Source: an uncultured Eubacteriales bacterium
Lineage (GTDB): Bacteria > Bacillota > Clostridia > Lachnospirales > Lachnospiraceae
Direction of reading: 5' to 3'
Assembly: GCA_900321915.1 (NCBI GenBank)
Contig: ONXW01000364.1
Span: 1 to 14,294 of the forward strand
DNA: 14,294 bases
The position numbers and the translations under genes are program-made. The notes below the pieces were generated by a model. The model searched no databases. It was not told the DNA's origin and saw only the letters and a program-made list of their open reading frames with translations. Numbering within the stretch: position 1 is the stretch's first letter; every line of letters starts with the position of its first letter. Positions 6,735-13,314 of the stretch are shown in pieces.

Positions 6735-8141
6735 ATGGATTATCGCGAAAAGATCGATGAATACCTGAAAAAACACAAGGATGAGATGGTCAGTGATATT
6801 ATTGAGCTCTGCCGCATCAACAGCGAGCGGATGCCCTACAGCGACCGTATGCCTTTTGGGAGAGGAACGGCACAGGCTCTCCGGATGGCGTCTGATATGG
6901 GGGAACGCTACGGCTTTTCCGTCCGGAATTATGACAATTTCGTGGGAACGATAGACCTGAATGATAAGGAACCCCAGCTGGATATCCTGGCCCATCTGGA
7001 CGTGGTGCCTGCGGGAGAAGGGTGGACGGTGACGAAGCCCTTTGTCCCGGTGGTGAAGGACGGCCGGATCTACGGGCGCGGAACCGCCGACGACAAGGGA
7101 CCCGCCATCGCCGCGCTTTACGCCATGCGCGCCATAAAAGACCTGGGAATACCCGTCAGTAAAAACTGCCGGCTGATCCTCGGTACGGATGAGGAGAGCG
7201 GCAGCACCGATATCCTGCATTATTATCATGAAGAGCCCGAGGCGCCGATGACATTTTCCCCGGACGCCCATTTCCCGGTCACCAATGTGGAAAAGGGAAG
7301 GCTGGCGGGAGAGATCAGCGGAACCTTCCGGGAATCTGAGGAACTTCCCAGGATTATTTCCGTGGATGCGGGCATCCGCTACAACGTGGTTCCGGACAGG
7401 GCCGAGTGTGTGATAGAAGGCTTTAACGATGACGACGTCCGGGCAGCCGGAGAAAAGATCACTGCGGAGACAGGCGTGAGATTCACGGTCGGGGGGCGGA
7501 ATGATGAGCTCCGCGTGGAAGCCTTCGGCGAGACGGCCCACGCCTCCACCCCGGCGGAGGGGAAGAACGCTCTTACGGCGCTCATGAGGCTGCTTTCCAT
7601 ACTTCCCTTTGCCGACGCGGAGAATGTCCGGGCCCTGAAGCATCTGGAAAAGCTCTTCCCCTGGGATGACACGGAGGGCAGAAGCGCCGGCGTCTCCATG
7701 GAGGATGAGATTTCAGGCGCCATGACAGTGGCTTTTTCCCTGTTCCACATGACGGGGACCGAGCTGAACGCGGGATTTGACGCGCGTATCCCCGCGGTCG
7801 GGAACGAAGAGAATGTGCTGAAGGTCCTGAAGAAAAAGATCGGAAAACACCGCCTGGAGCTGCTCAACACTTCCATGACACCGCCGCATGTCGTGGACGG
7901 AGATTCTGATTTTATCCGGACGCTGAACAGGAATTACGAGGAAGTGACCGGGCTTCCCGGAGGATGCAAATCCACGGGCGGCGGCACTTATGTGCATAAC
8001 CTCAAAAACGGCGTCGCGTTCGGGACCGGTTTCCCGGGGATGGATTACCGCATGCACGGGGCCGACGAGTTTGCCGTTATCGATGAACTGGTGAAGGCGG
8101 CGCAGATTTTTGCGAGATGTATCGCCGAACTGTGCGCGTAA
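6735..8141 (+). CDS. pepV: PepV-like M20 family dipeptidase (dinuclear zinc)
   Basis: This 468-residue cytosolic metallopeptidase belongs to the M20A PepV/Sapep group, which hydrolyses Xaa-His or other dipeptides. The zinc site is complete and sits at nearly the same residue numbers as in lactobacillar PepV: H87 and D89 in AHLDVVP, bridging D119 in GRGTADDKGP, catalytic E153 and ligand E154 in GTDEESG, D177 in SPDAHFP, and H441 in MDYRMHGADE near the C-terminus. A lid-domain insertion lies between about 190 and 380. The start at 6735 has AGGAGG at 6723-6728, 6 bases upstream. An in-frame TTG and ATGs at 6714-6722 lie upstream of or within that site and are unlikely starts. The actual dipeptide preference cannot be read from the sequence. 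It is 17 bases downstream of prfC and immediately before nrdR, whose ribosome binding site touches its stop codon. Confidence 0.9.
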   Translation: MDYREKIDEYLKKHKDEMVSDIIELCRINSERMPYSDRMPFGRGTAQALRMASDMGERYGFSVRNYDNFVGTIDLNDKEPQLDILAHLDVVPAGEGWTVTKPFVPVVKDGRIYGRGTADDKGPAIAALYAMRAIKDLGIPVSKNCRLILGTDEESGSTDILHYYHEEPEAPMTFSPDAHFPVTNVEKGRLAGEISGTFRESEELPRIISVDAGIRYNVVPDRAECVIEGFNDDDVRAAGEKITAETGVRFTVGGRNDELRVEAFGETAHASTPAEGKNALTALMRLLSILPFADAENVRALKHLEKLFPWDDTEGRSAGVSMEDEISGAMTVAFSLFHMTGTELNAGFDARIPAVGNEENVLKVLKKKIGKHRLELLNTSMTPPHVVDGDSDFIRTLNRNYEEVTGLPGGCKSTGGGTYVHNLKNGVAFGTGFPGMDYRMHGADEFAVIDELVKAAQIFARCIAELCA

Positions 8142-8147
8142 AGGAGG
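8142..8147 (+). promoter_or_regulatory. Ribosome binding site fixing the TTG start of nrdR
   Basis: AGGAGG begins at the last base of the previous gene's stop region and lies 6 bases before TTG at 8154. The TTG start yields MNCPYC, the expected NrdR opening. Confidence 0.8.
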
Positions 8148-8153
8148 TGCCGA

Positions 8154-8618
8154 TTGAACTGTCCTTATTGCAACGCGTCTGATACCAAAGTGATTGATTC
8201 CAGGCCGGCGGAAGACAACAGCATCCGCAGGAGAAGGCAGTGTGACCGCTGCGGAAGGCGGTTTACCACCTATGAGAAGCTGGAGACCATCCCGTTCATG
8301 GTTATCAAAAAGGATAATACCCGGGAACTGTACAACCGGGCCAAGCTGGAGGACGGTATTCTCAGGTCCTGCCACAAGAGGCCCGTCTCCCCGCAGCAGA
8401 TAGACCACCTGATCAATGAGGTGGAGAATGAGATTCTCAGCAGGGAGGAGAGGGAAGTTTCCACTTCCTTTATCGGGGAGATGGTGATGTCCAAGCTGAA
8501 GGATATCGATGAAGTCGCCTATGTACGTTTCGCCTCGGTGTACCGCCAGTTTAAAGATGTCCACACATTCATGGAGGAGCTTGGGAAAATCCTGGAGAGC
8601 AGAAGCGATGAAACTTGA
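8154..8618 (+). CDS. nrdR: Ribonucleotide reductase transcriptional repressor NrdR
   Basis: NrdR represses ribonucleotide reductase genes by sensing ATP/dATP. This 154-residue protein has both family parts: an N-terminal zinc ribbon with C3, C6, C30 and C33 (CPYC and CDRC), preceded and followed by arginine-rich segments (RRRR at 25-28) that contact DNA, and an ATP-cone domain from about 49 to 137 beginning FMVIKKDNTRELYNRAKL. The segment VRFASVYRQFKDVHTF is the usual end of the ATP-cone region. Length is typical. The start is TTG. No ribonucleotide reductase gene is present, so its targets lie elsewhere, and I found no obvious NrdR box here. The last 11 bases overlap the next gene, implying coupled translation. 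Confidence 0.97.
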   Translation: MNCPYCNASDTKVIDSRPAEDNSIRRRRQCDRCGRRFTTYEKLETIPFMVIKKDNTRELYNRAKLEDGILRSCHKRPVSPQQIDHLINEVENEILSREEREVSTSFIGEMVMSKLKDIDEVAYVRFASVYRQFKDVHTFMEELGKILESRSDET

Positions 8619-9153
8619 TATGTTTTTTCCGTGGAAGTTTGTGAACAGCGCCTACACCATTCCTTACCGGCTGCTGTACCGCGCCGGGTACCGGGGCCTG
8701 ATCTTCGATATCGACAACACCCTGACCGAACACGGGGCGCCAGCCGACGAGAAAGTACGGCGACTGTTCCGGGATCTGAAGGAGATCGGATTTACCACAT
8801 GCCTGGTGTCCAACAACCGGAAGGAGCGCGTGAAAAAGCTCGCGGATGAAGTCGGTTCACAGTATACCTGGAAGGCCTGCAAGCCCCTTCCCTCCGCGTG
8901 CCGGAAGGCTATGGACATGATGGGGACGAAGCGGTCCAACACCCTGCTGGTGGGCGACCAGCTGTTCACGGATATCTGGTGCGCCAACTGGGCAGGTATA
9001 CGGTCCATACTTGTCCGCCCCATCAATCCCAGGGAGGAGATCCAGATTGTGCTGAAGCGCCGTCTGGAGGCGCCGTTCCTGCGCGCGTACGTGCGGAAGG
9101 GACTTATCCGGAAGAAGGAAACGGGAAAGAAAAGGTTGAAAAAGACAGGGTAA
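8608..9153 (+). CDS. yqeG: YqeG-family HAD superfamily (subfamily IIIA) phosphatase
   Basis: This 181-residue cytosolic HAD hydrolase shows motif I DIDNTL (D34 nucleophile, D36), motif II SNN (68-70), the motif III lysine in CKPLP (K92) and motif IV GDQLFTD (D117, D122). The opening FFPWKFV and this motif set are those of the YqeG/GEP4-like family. The physiological substrate of bacterial YqeG is not firmly established, although the eukaryotic relative Gep4 dephosphorylates phosphatidylglycerophosphate. A longer in-frame start at 8509 would lie entirely within nrdR and adds 33 residues without family character, so the ATG at 8608 with GGAGAG at 8594-8599 is preferred. It overlaps nrdR by 11 bases. 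The lysine-rich C-terminus contains, at DNA level, the -35 box for efp. Confidence 0.88.
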   Translation: MKLDMFFPWKFVNSAYTIPYRLLYRAGYRGLIFDIDNTLTEHGAPADEKVRRLFRDLKEIGFTTCLVSNNRKERVKKLADEVGSQYTWKACKPLPSACRKAMDMMGTKRSNTLLVGDQLFTDIWCANWAGIRSILVRPINPREEIQIVLKRRLEAPFLRAYVRKGLIRKKETGKKRLKKTG

Positions 9154-9164
9154 TCGTATAGAAT
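9136..9164 (+). promoter_or_regulatory. Predicted sigma-A promoter for efp
   Basis: TTGAAA (9136-9141) and TAGAAT (9159-9164) have a 17-base spacer and overlap the end of yqeG. Transcription would begin near 9171, giving a leader of about 42 bases. An adjacent AT-rich TATAAA at 9164-9169 could act as an alternative -10, though with worse spacing. Confidence 0.6.
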
Positions 9165-9212
9165 ATAAAAGATCTAAGTGTGGCAGCACGAATCTAAGGA
9201 GGATTTAATTTT

Positions 9213-9770
9213 ATGGTATCAGCAGGTGATTTCAGAAACGGTATTACTTTGGAGATCGACGGTGTCGTCTATCAGATCATGGAGTTCCAGCATGTTAAGC
9301 CGGGCAAGGGTGCTGCTTTCGTCAGAACAAAGATTAAAGACGTTATCAATGGCGGCGTAGTGGAGAGAACATTCCGCCCGACCGAGAAATTCCCGGCCGC
9401 GAGAATTGACAAGGTTGAGATGCAGTTCCTCTATAAGGACGGCGACCTTTTCAACTTCATGGATACCAATACTTATGAGCAGATTACCCTCAGCGAGGAT
9501 ATGGCGGGGGATGCCATGAAATTCGTGAAGGAGAACGAGTCTGTCAAGGTCCTTTCCTACAACGGCAAGATTTTCTCCATCGAGGCTCCGCTCTTTGTTG
9601 AACTTGAGATTACAGATACCGAGCCGGGCTTCAAGGGCGATACCGCTACCGGAGCCACCAAGCCGGCAACCGTTGAGACGGGCGCTCAGATCTCCGTCCC
9701 GCTGTTTGTCAACATCGGCGACAAGGTTAAGATCGATACCCGCACCGGAGAATATCTGTCCAGAGCATAA
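9213..9770 (+). CDS. efp: Translation elongation factor P (EF-P)
   Basis: EF-P binds between the P and E sites and relieves ribosome stalling at consecutive prolines. The 185-residue protein has the standard three beta-barrel layout: KOW-like domain 1 (about 1-63), domain 2 with [14 protein letters not shown] leading in, and the C-terminal OB domain ending [17 protein letters not shown], the family signature. The tip of the loop, [10 protein letters not shown], carries Lys 32, the position modified post-translationally in many bacteria (5-aminopentanol in Bacillus subtilis). I see no recognisable modification gene (epmA, epmB or the Bacillus type) nearby. The ATG start has AAGGAGG at 9196-9202, 10 bases upstream, a rather long spacer. 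It has its own predicted promoter and follows yqeG, a frequent neighbour in Bacillota. Confidence 0.98.
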   Translation: MVSAGDFRNGITLEIDGVVYQIMEFQHVKPGKGAAFVRTKIKDVINGGVVERTFRPTEKFPAARIDKVEMQFLYKDGDLFNFMDTNTYEQITLSEDMAGDAMKFVKENESVKVLSYNGKIFSIEAPLFVELEITDTEPGFKGDTATGATKPATVETGAQISVPLFVNIGDKVKIDTRTGEYLSRA

Positions 9771-9797
9771 TTCAATCTGAAAAACCACTGTGAGAGC

Positions 9798-9861
9798 AGG
9801 GGGAGTGCTGCGGAATGCATGATAGTGCACAAGCGGCAGTCCCCCTCCTTTCGGTTGGAGG
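9798..9861 (+). promoter_or_regulatory. Structured spacer with competing pairings before the amidase gene
   Basis: A7-pair stem joins 9798-9804 to 9840-9846, continues after a G-G mismatch as a 6-pair stem 9806-9811 with 9833-9838 (one G-T), and is capped by TGCA pairing 9816-9819 with 9826-9829. The 3' arm overlaps CCTCC (9844-9848), which can alternatively pair with GGAGG at 9857-9861, the ribosome binding site of the next gene. No T-run follows, so it is not a standard terminator for efp. The arrangement resembles a translation-control leader, but could be a hairpin that only protects or separates the two mRNAs. Confidence 0.45.
9857..9861 (+). promoter_or_regulatory. Ribosome binding site of the amidase gene, potentially sequestered
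   Basis: GGAGG is 6 bases before the TTG start at 9868. It can pair with CCTCC at 9844-9848 across an 8-base loop. Confidence 0.7.
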
Positions 9862-9867
9862 AGAACA

Positions 9868-10602
9868 TTGAACAGAAATCACCAGGACCAGAACGAAAAC
9901 CGTCCGCGGCCCAGGAGCCGCGGGTCCGATGCCGCGATGAGGAGACGGGTGAGGGGAAGGATCTTCCGCAGGATCCTGATTACCATGCTCCTGATGGCTG
10001 TCTCCTTCGGGCTCGGGTACGGGCTTGCCGTATACAGGAGCGGATCGTTCCCCTCCCGCAGGAAATATGTGGACCTCAGCGCGCTCGTCGCGCCGGAGTG
10101 GATAGACCAGCAGTTTCTGCCCGTGGGGAAGTACGCCCGTTCCGGAAAGAAGATGGAGACTGTAAATGACGTCGTGATCCACTATGTGGCGAACCCGGGC
10201 ACAACCGCGGCGCAGAACCGCGGGTATTTTGAGGGGCTGGAGAACCAGGACGGCACGGCAAAAACATATGCCAGCTGCCATTTTATCATAGGGCTGGACG
10301 GCGAGATCGTGCAGATTATCCCGATGGATGAGAAAGCCTACGCGTCCAACGACCGGAATTCCGACACGGTGGCCATCGAATGCTGCCATCCCGGGGAGGA
10401 CGGGGAGTTCTCGCAGGAGACCTATGAAAGTCTTATCAGGCTGACTGCCTGGATATGCAGCGAATGCGGGCTGAAGGAGAAGAATGTCATACGGCATTAC
10501 GATGTGAACGGCAAACTCTGCCCGAAGTACTATGTGGAGCATGAGGATGCCTGGGCACAGCTTCGAAAGGATGTAAAGGCAGCCTTAAAGGAGTACAGAT
10601 GA
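9868..10602 (+). CDS. Membrane-anchored N-acetylmuramoyl-L-alanine amidase (Amidase_2 type)
   Basis: This enzyme is expected to cleave the bond between MurNAc and the stem peptide of peptidoglycan. The 244-residue protein has a basic cytoplasmic N-terminus (1-35), one membrane span or uncleaved signal anchor (about 36-55), then an Amidase_2/PGRP-type zinc domain (about 95-240). Probable zinc ligands are H105 (VVIHYVANPGT), H210 (VIRHYDVNG) and C218 (GKLCPKYY), and the conserved Glu is E171 (VAIECCHPG). Asn/Ser-rich and SCHFIIGLDG segments match the fold. It is probably surface-exposed and tethered to the membrane. The start is TTG with GGAGG upstream, inside a possible hairpin. Its stop overlaps the argS start by 4 bases (ATGA), implying translational coupling with a tRNA synthetase. 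It shows no cell wall-binding repeats, so targeting would depend on the anchor. Confidence in the family is high, in the precise role (growth, separation or recycling) low. Confidence 0.85.
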   Translation: MNRNHQDQNENRPRPRSRGSDAAMRRRVRGRIFRRILITMLLMAVSFGLGYGLAVYRSGSFPSRRKYVDLSALVAPEWIDQQFLPVGKYARSGKKMETVNDVVIHYVANPGTTAAQNRGYFEGLENQDGTAKTYASCHFIIGLDGEIVQIIPMDEKAYASNDRNSDTVAIECCHPGEDGEFSQETYESLIRLTAWICSECGLKEKNVIRHYDVNGKLCPKYYVEHEDAWAQLRKDVKAALKEYR

Positions 10603-12365
10603 AAAAAATACCTGAATTGATTGCAGAAGAACTGAAGCCTGCGTTTGCCGCGGCAGGATTCGATGAAAAATACGCGATGGTAACGCGGTCCAACCGCCCG
10701 GATCTGTGCGAATACCAGTGCAACGGGGCCATGGCCTGCGCGAAGGCATACCATAAGAAGCCCATCGATATCGCGCAGGCGGTTGTGGAGAACGCGAAAA
10801 ACAGCGGAATGTTTTCTGATATTAACGCTGTTATGCCCGGGTTTATCAACATTACCCTGAGCCCCATGTGGCTTTCCGGCTACGTGCAGCAGCTGGGGGC
10901 GGACGCGAAGTTCGGCCTTACCCCGGCAAAATACCCGGAAACCATTATCGTGGATTTCGGCGGCGCAAATGTGGCGAAACCGCTCCATGTCGGCCATCTC
11001 CGCTCCGCCGTGATAGGGGAGAGCGTACAGCGCCTCGCCCGCTATATGGGCAATAAGGTGATCAGCGATATCCACATGGGAGACTGGGGCCTCCAGATGG
11101 GGCTGATTATCACGGAGCTTCAGGACCGCCGGCCGGACCTGGTCTATTTTGACCCGGCCTATGAAGGGGAGTTCCCGGAAGAAGCGCCGTTCACGATTTC
11201 CGAGCTGGAAGAGATTTACCCGGCGGCAAGCAAAAAGGCGAAGGAGGATGAAGCCTTCGCGGAGCGCGCCCACCAGGCGACGCTCATGCTGCAGCAGGGG
11301 TATGCGCCCTACCGTGCCCTCTGGCGCCATATCATGAACGTTTCCCTGGCCGATCTCAGGAAGAATTATGACAACCTGAATGTGCATTTTGACCTCTGGA
11401 AAGGGGAGAGCGACGCTGATCCCTATATCCCGGCCCTGATTCAGGATTTTATCGATAAGGGGCTGGCCTATGAGTCCAACGGAGCCCTGGTGGTCGATAT
11501 CGCGCAGGAGGGCGATGCCAGGGAGTATCCGCCCTGCATCATCCGCAAGTCTGACGGCGCGGCGCTTTACGCGACCTCAGACCTGGCGACGCTGGTGCAG
11601 AGGGAGAAGGATTACCGCCCGGACCGCTATATCTATGTGGTGGATAAGCGGCAGGAGCTTCACTTTATCCAGGTGTTCCGCGCCGCGAAGAAAGCGGGCA
11701 TTGTTCCGGAGGAGACCCGGATGGAGTTCCTCGGGTTCGGCACCATGAACGGGAAGGACGGGGGACCCTTCAAGACGAGGGACGGCGGCGTAATGCGGCT
11801 GGAATACCTCATCCGGGAGCTCAACGAGGCGGTCTGTGAAAAGATCCGCGAGAAGGACAAGGTCCCGGAGGAGGAGATAGAGGAAACCTCGAGGAAAGTA
11901 GCCCTGGCGGCGGTAAAATACGGAGACCTCTCCAACCAGGCGACAAAGGACTATGTTTTTGACGTTGACCGCTTTACGTCCTTTGAAGGAAACACCGGCC
12001 CGCATATCCAGTACATGATTGTCCGCATCAAGTCAATCCTGAACAAATATATTGAGGAGAAGGGATCTGCGCCGGGCCTTGTCATCCGCCCGGCGGAAAG
12101 CGATTCGGAGAAGAAGCTGCAGCTGGCGCTCACCCGTTTCGGGGAAACCATTGAAGCGGCTTTTGCGGAGACGGCGCCGCACCGGGTATGCCAGTATATG
12201 GCCGAGACGGCGGATGCATTCAACAATTTTTACCTTGAGACAAAGATCCTTTCAGAGCCTGACGAAGAGAAAAAGGCGGGCTACATCAGCCTTATCCGTC
12301 TGACGGGAATGATTCTCGACACCTGCATGGACCTTCTCGGAATGGAATCACCGGAGCATATGTAA
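10599..12365 (+). CDS. argS: Arginyl-tRNA synthetase
   Basis: ArgRS is a class I synthetase that charges tRNA-Arg and needs the tRNA to activate arginine. The 588-residue protein has an N-terminal Add-1-like domain, the HIGH motif in KPLHVGHLRSAV (HVGH at 130-133), the segment IHMGDWGLQMG, and in place of KMSK the sequence GTMNGKDGGPFKTRDGG (381-397), the normal form in clostridial ArgRS. The DALR anticodon-binding domain follows from about 465, with SNQATKDYVFDVDRFTSFEGNTGPH leading into it. Length is normal. The start at 10599 overlaps the amidase stop (ATGA), and the stop overlaps the next gene's start by one base (TAATG). Confidence 0.97.
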   Translation: MKKIPELIAEELKPAFAAAGFDEKYAMVTRSNRPDLCEYQCNGAMACAKAYHKKPIDIAQAVVENAKNSGMFSDINAVMPGFINITLSPMWLSGYVQQLGADAKFGLTPAKYPETIIVDFGGANVAKPLHVGHLRSAVIGESVQRLARYMGNKVISDIHMGDWGLQMGLIITELQDRRPDLVYFDPAYEGEFPEEAPFTISELEEIYPAASKKAKEDEAFAERAHQATLMLQQGYAPYRALWRHIMNVSLADLRKNYDNLNVHFDLWKGESDADPYIPALIQDFIDKGLAYESNGALVVDIAQEGDAREYPPCIIRKSDGAALYATSDLATLVQREKDYRPDRYIYVVDKRQELHFIQVFRAAKKAGIVPEETRMEFLGFGTMNGKDGGPFKTRDGGVMRLEYLIRELNEAVCEKIREKDKVPEEEIEETSRKVALAAVKYGDLSNQATKDYVFDVDRFTSFEGNTGPHIQYMIVRIKSILNKYIEEKGSAPGLVIRPAESDSEKKLQLALTRFGETIEAAFAETAPHRVCQYMAETADAFNNFYLETKILSEPDEEKKAGYISLIRLTGMILDTCMDLLGMESPEHM

Positions 12366-13243
12366 TGAACAACATGAAAATACTGACCCACACAGACCTC
12401 CACATGCACAGCACCTTTTCCGACGGGACCGATCAGCCGAAGGAGATTATAAGGAAGCTCCAGGAGCGGGAGATTACAACCTTCGCCCTGACCGACCATG
12501 ACACCATGGCAGGCTGCGATGAGATGGAAAAAGCCGTCCCGGAGGGAATGACCTTCTTCCGGGGGATTGAATTCTCCTGCCGCTCGGAGGCGGGCAAATG
12601 CCATATCCTGGGATACGCCTATGACCCGGCTTCGAAGGCCATGCACGCTGCCATTTCCGAGGGAGAGCGCCTGCGGGACAAAAAGTTCTACGAGCGCCTG
12701 GATCACCTGAAGGCGCAGCACAATATCGTATTCAACAGTGAGGAGATGGGTTGGCTCCTGTCAAGGACCAGTGTGGGAAAACCCCACATTGCCTCCCTCC
12801 TGATAAAGCGGGGGCTTGCCGCTTCCGTACAGGACGCCATAAACAGCTATATCGATGATCATGGCCAGAAATCAAGCAATACGCGGATTCCCGCATCCAT
12901 GGCAGTGGATGCGATCCTCTCCGCGGGCGGCATCCCTGTCTGGGCGCACCCGCTGGGCGGTGAGGGGGAGAAACACCTGACGCCTGACGAATTTGAGCGC
13001 CAGCTGGAAACCCTGCTTTCCTACGGCATCCAGGGACTGGAGTGCTGGTATTCCCGCTATACGGAAGCGGAGATCCGGGGCCTGATGGACAAGGCGGAGA
13101 AGCACGGCCTTCTCATCAGCGGCGGCAGCGATTATCACGGACTGAGCAAGCCGACGATTTATCCGGGGCTCCTGAACTGTGAAAATGTGACGGTTCCGGA
13201 AGAAAGCCTTACAATATTATTGCGACTTCGGGCAACGCTTTGA
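12365..13243 (+). CDS. PHP-domain phosphoesterase (YciV/TrpH-like)
   Basis: This 292-residue cytosolic PHP protein has the metal-binding motifs of the family: DLHMHSTFSDG (11-21; H13, H15, D20), TDHDT (43-47), GIEFSC, HILGYAYD, GKPHIA, VWAHPLG and SGGSDYHG. Characterised relatives act as 3',5'-nucleotide bisphosphatase or 5'-3' exoribonuclease (RNase AM, the E. coli YciV). Which activity is present here is not decidable. It is not a polymerase-associated PHP, since no polymerase domain follows. The ATG start overlaps the argS stop by one base, with GGAG at 12353-12356 eight bases upstream, and an in-frame ATG at 12374 (MKIL) is a possible alternative. The stop codon overlaps the -35 box of the next promoter. 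Confidence 0.88.
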   Translation: MNNMKILTHTDLHMHSTFSDGTDQPKEIIRKLQEREITTFALTDHDTMAGCDEMEKAVPEGMTFFRGIEFSCRSEAGKCHILGYAYDPASKAMHAAISEGERLRDKKFYERLDHLKAQHNIVFNSEEMGWLLSRTSVGKPHIASLLIKRGLAASVQDAINSYIDDHGQKSSNTRIPASMAVDAILSAGGIPVWAHPLGGEGEKHLTPDEFERQLETLLSYGIQGLECWYSRYTEAEIRGLMDKAEKHGLLISGGSDYHGLSKPTIYPGLLNCENVTVPEESLTILLRLRATL

Positions 13244-13268
13244 CCGGGACCTGCACCTGGTGTATACT
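13240..13268 (+). promoter_or_regulatory. Predicted sigma-A promoter for the DD-carboxypeptidase gene
   Basis: TTGACC (13240-13245) and TATACT (13263-13268) have a 17-base spacer. The -35 overlaps the end of the PHP gene. Transcription would start near 13275, leaving a leader of about 40 bases. Confidence 0.75.
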
Positions 13269-13314
13269 GACAGCGTGTATGTGTGAAAGTGCGTCCTGAA
13301 GCGAGGATAAGAAT

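Noticed and set aside
6528..7643. A 371-codon minus-strand frame spanning prfC and pepV
   Set aside because: It crosses two intact genes, with no domain or ribosome binding site. It is a shadow frame.
8509..8607. Longer YqeG start inside nrdR
   Set aside because: The added residues lie wholly inside the nrdR frame and show no conservation. A normal start and ribosome binding site exist at 8608.
9172..9198. ATCTAAG repeated twice in the efp leader (9172-9178 and 9192-9198)
   Set aside because: A seven-base repeat 20 bases apart could be a binding site, but it is short, AT-rich and unsupported by any known regulator, so it is most likely chance.
9766..9771. CATAAT as a -10 box for the amidase gene
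   Set aside because: No acceptable -35 sequence at the right distance and no extended -10 motif.
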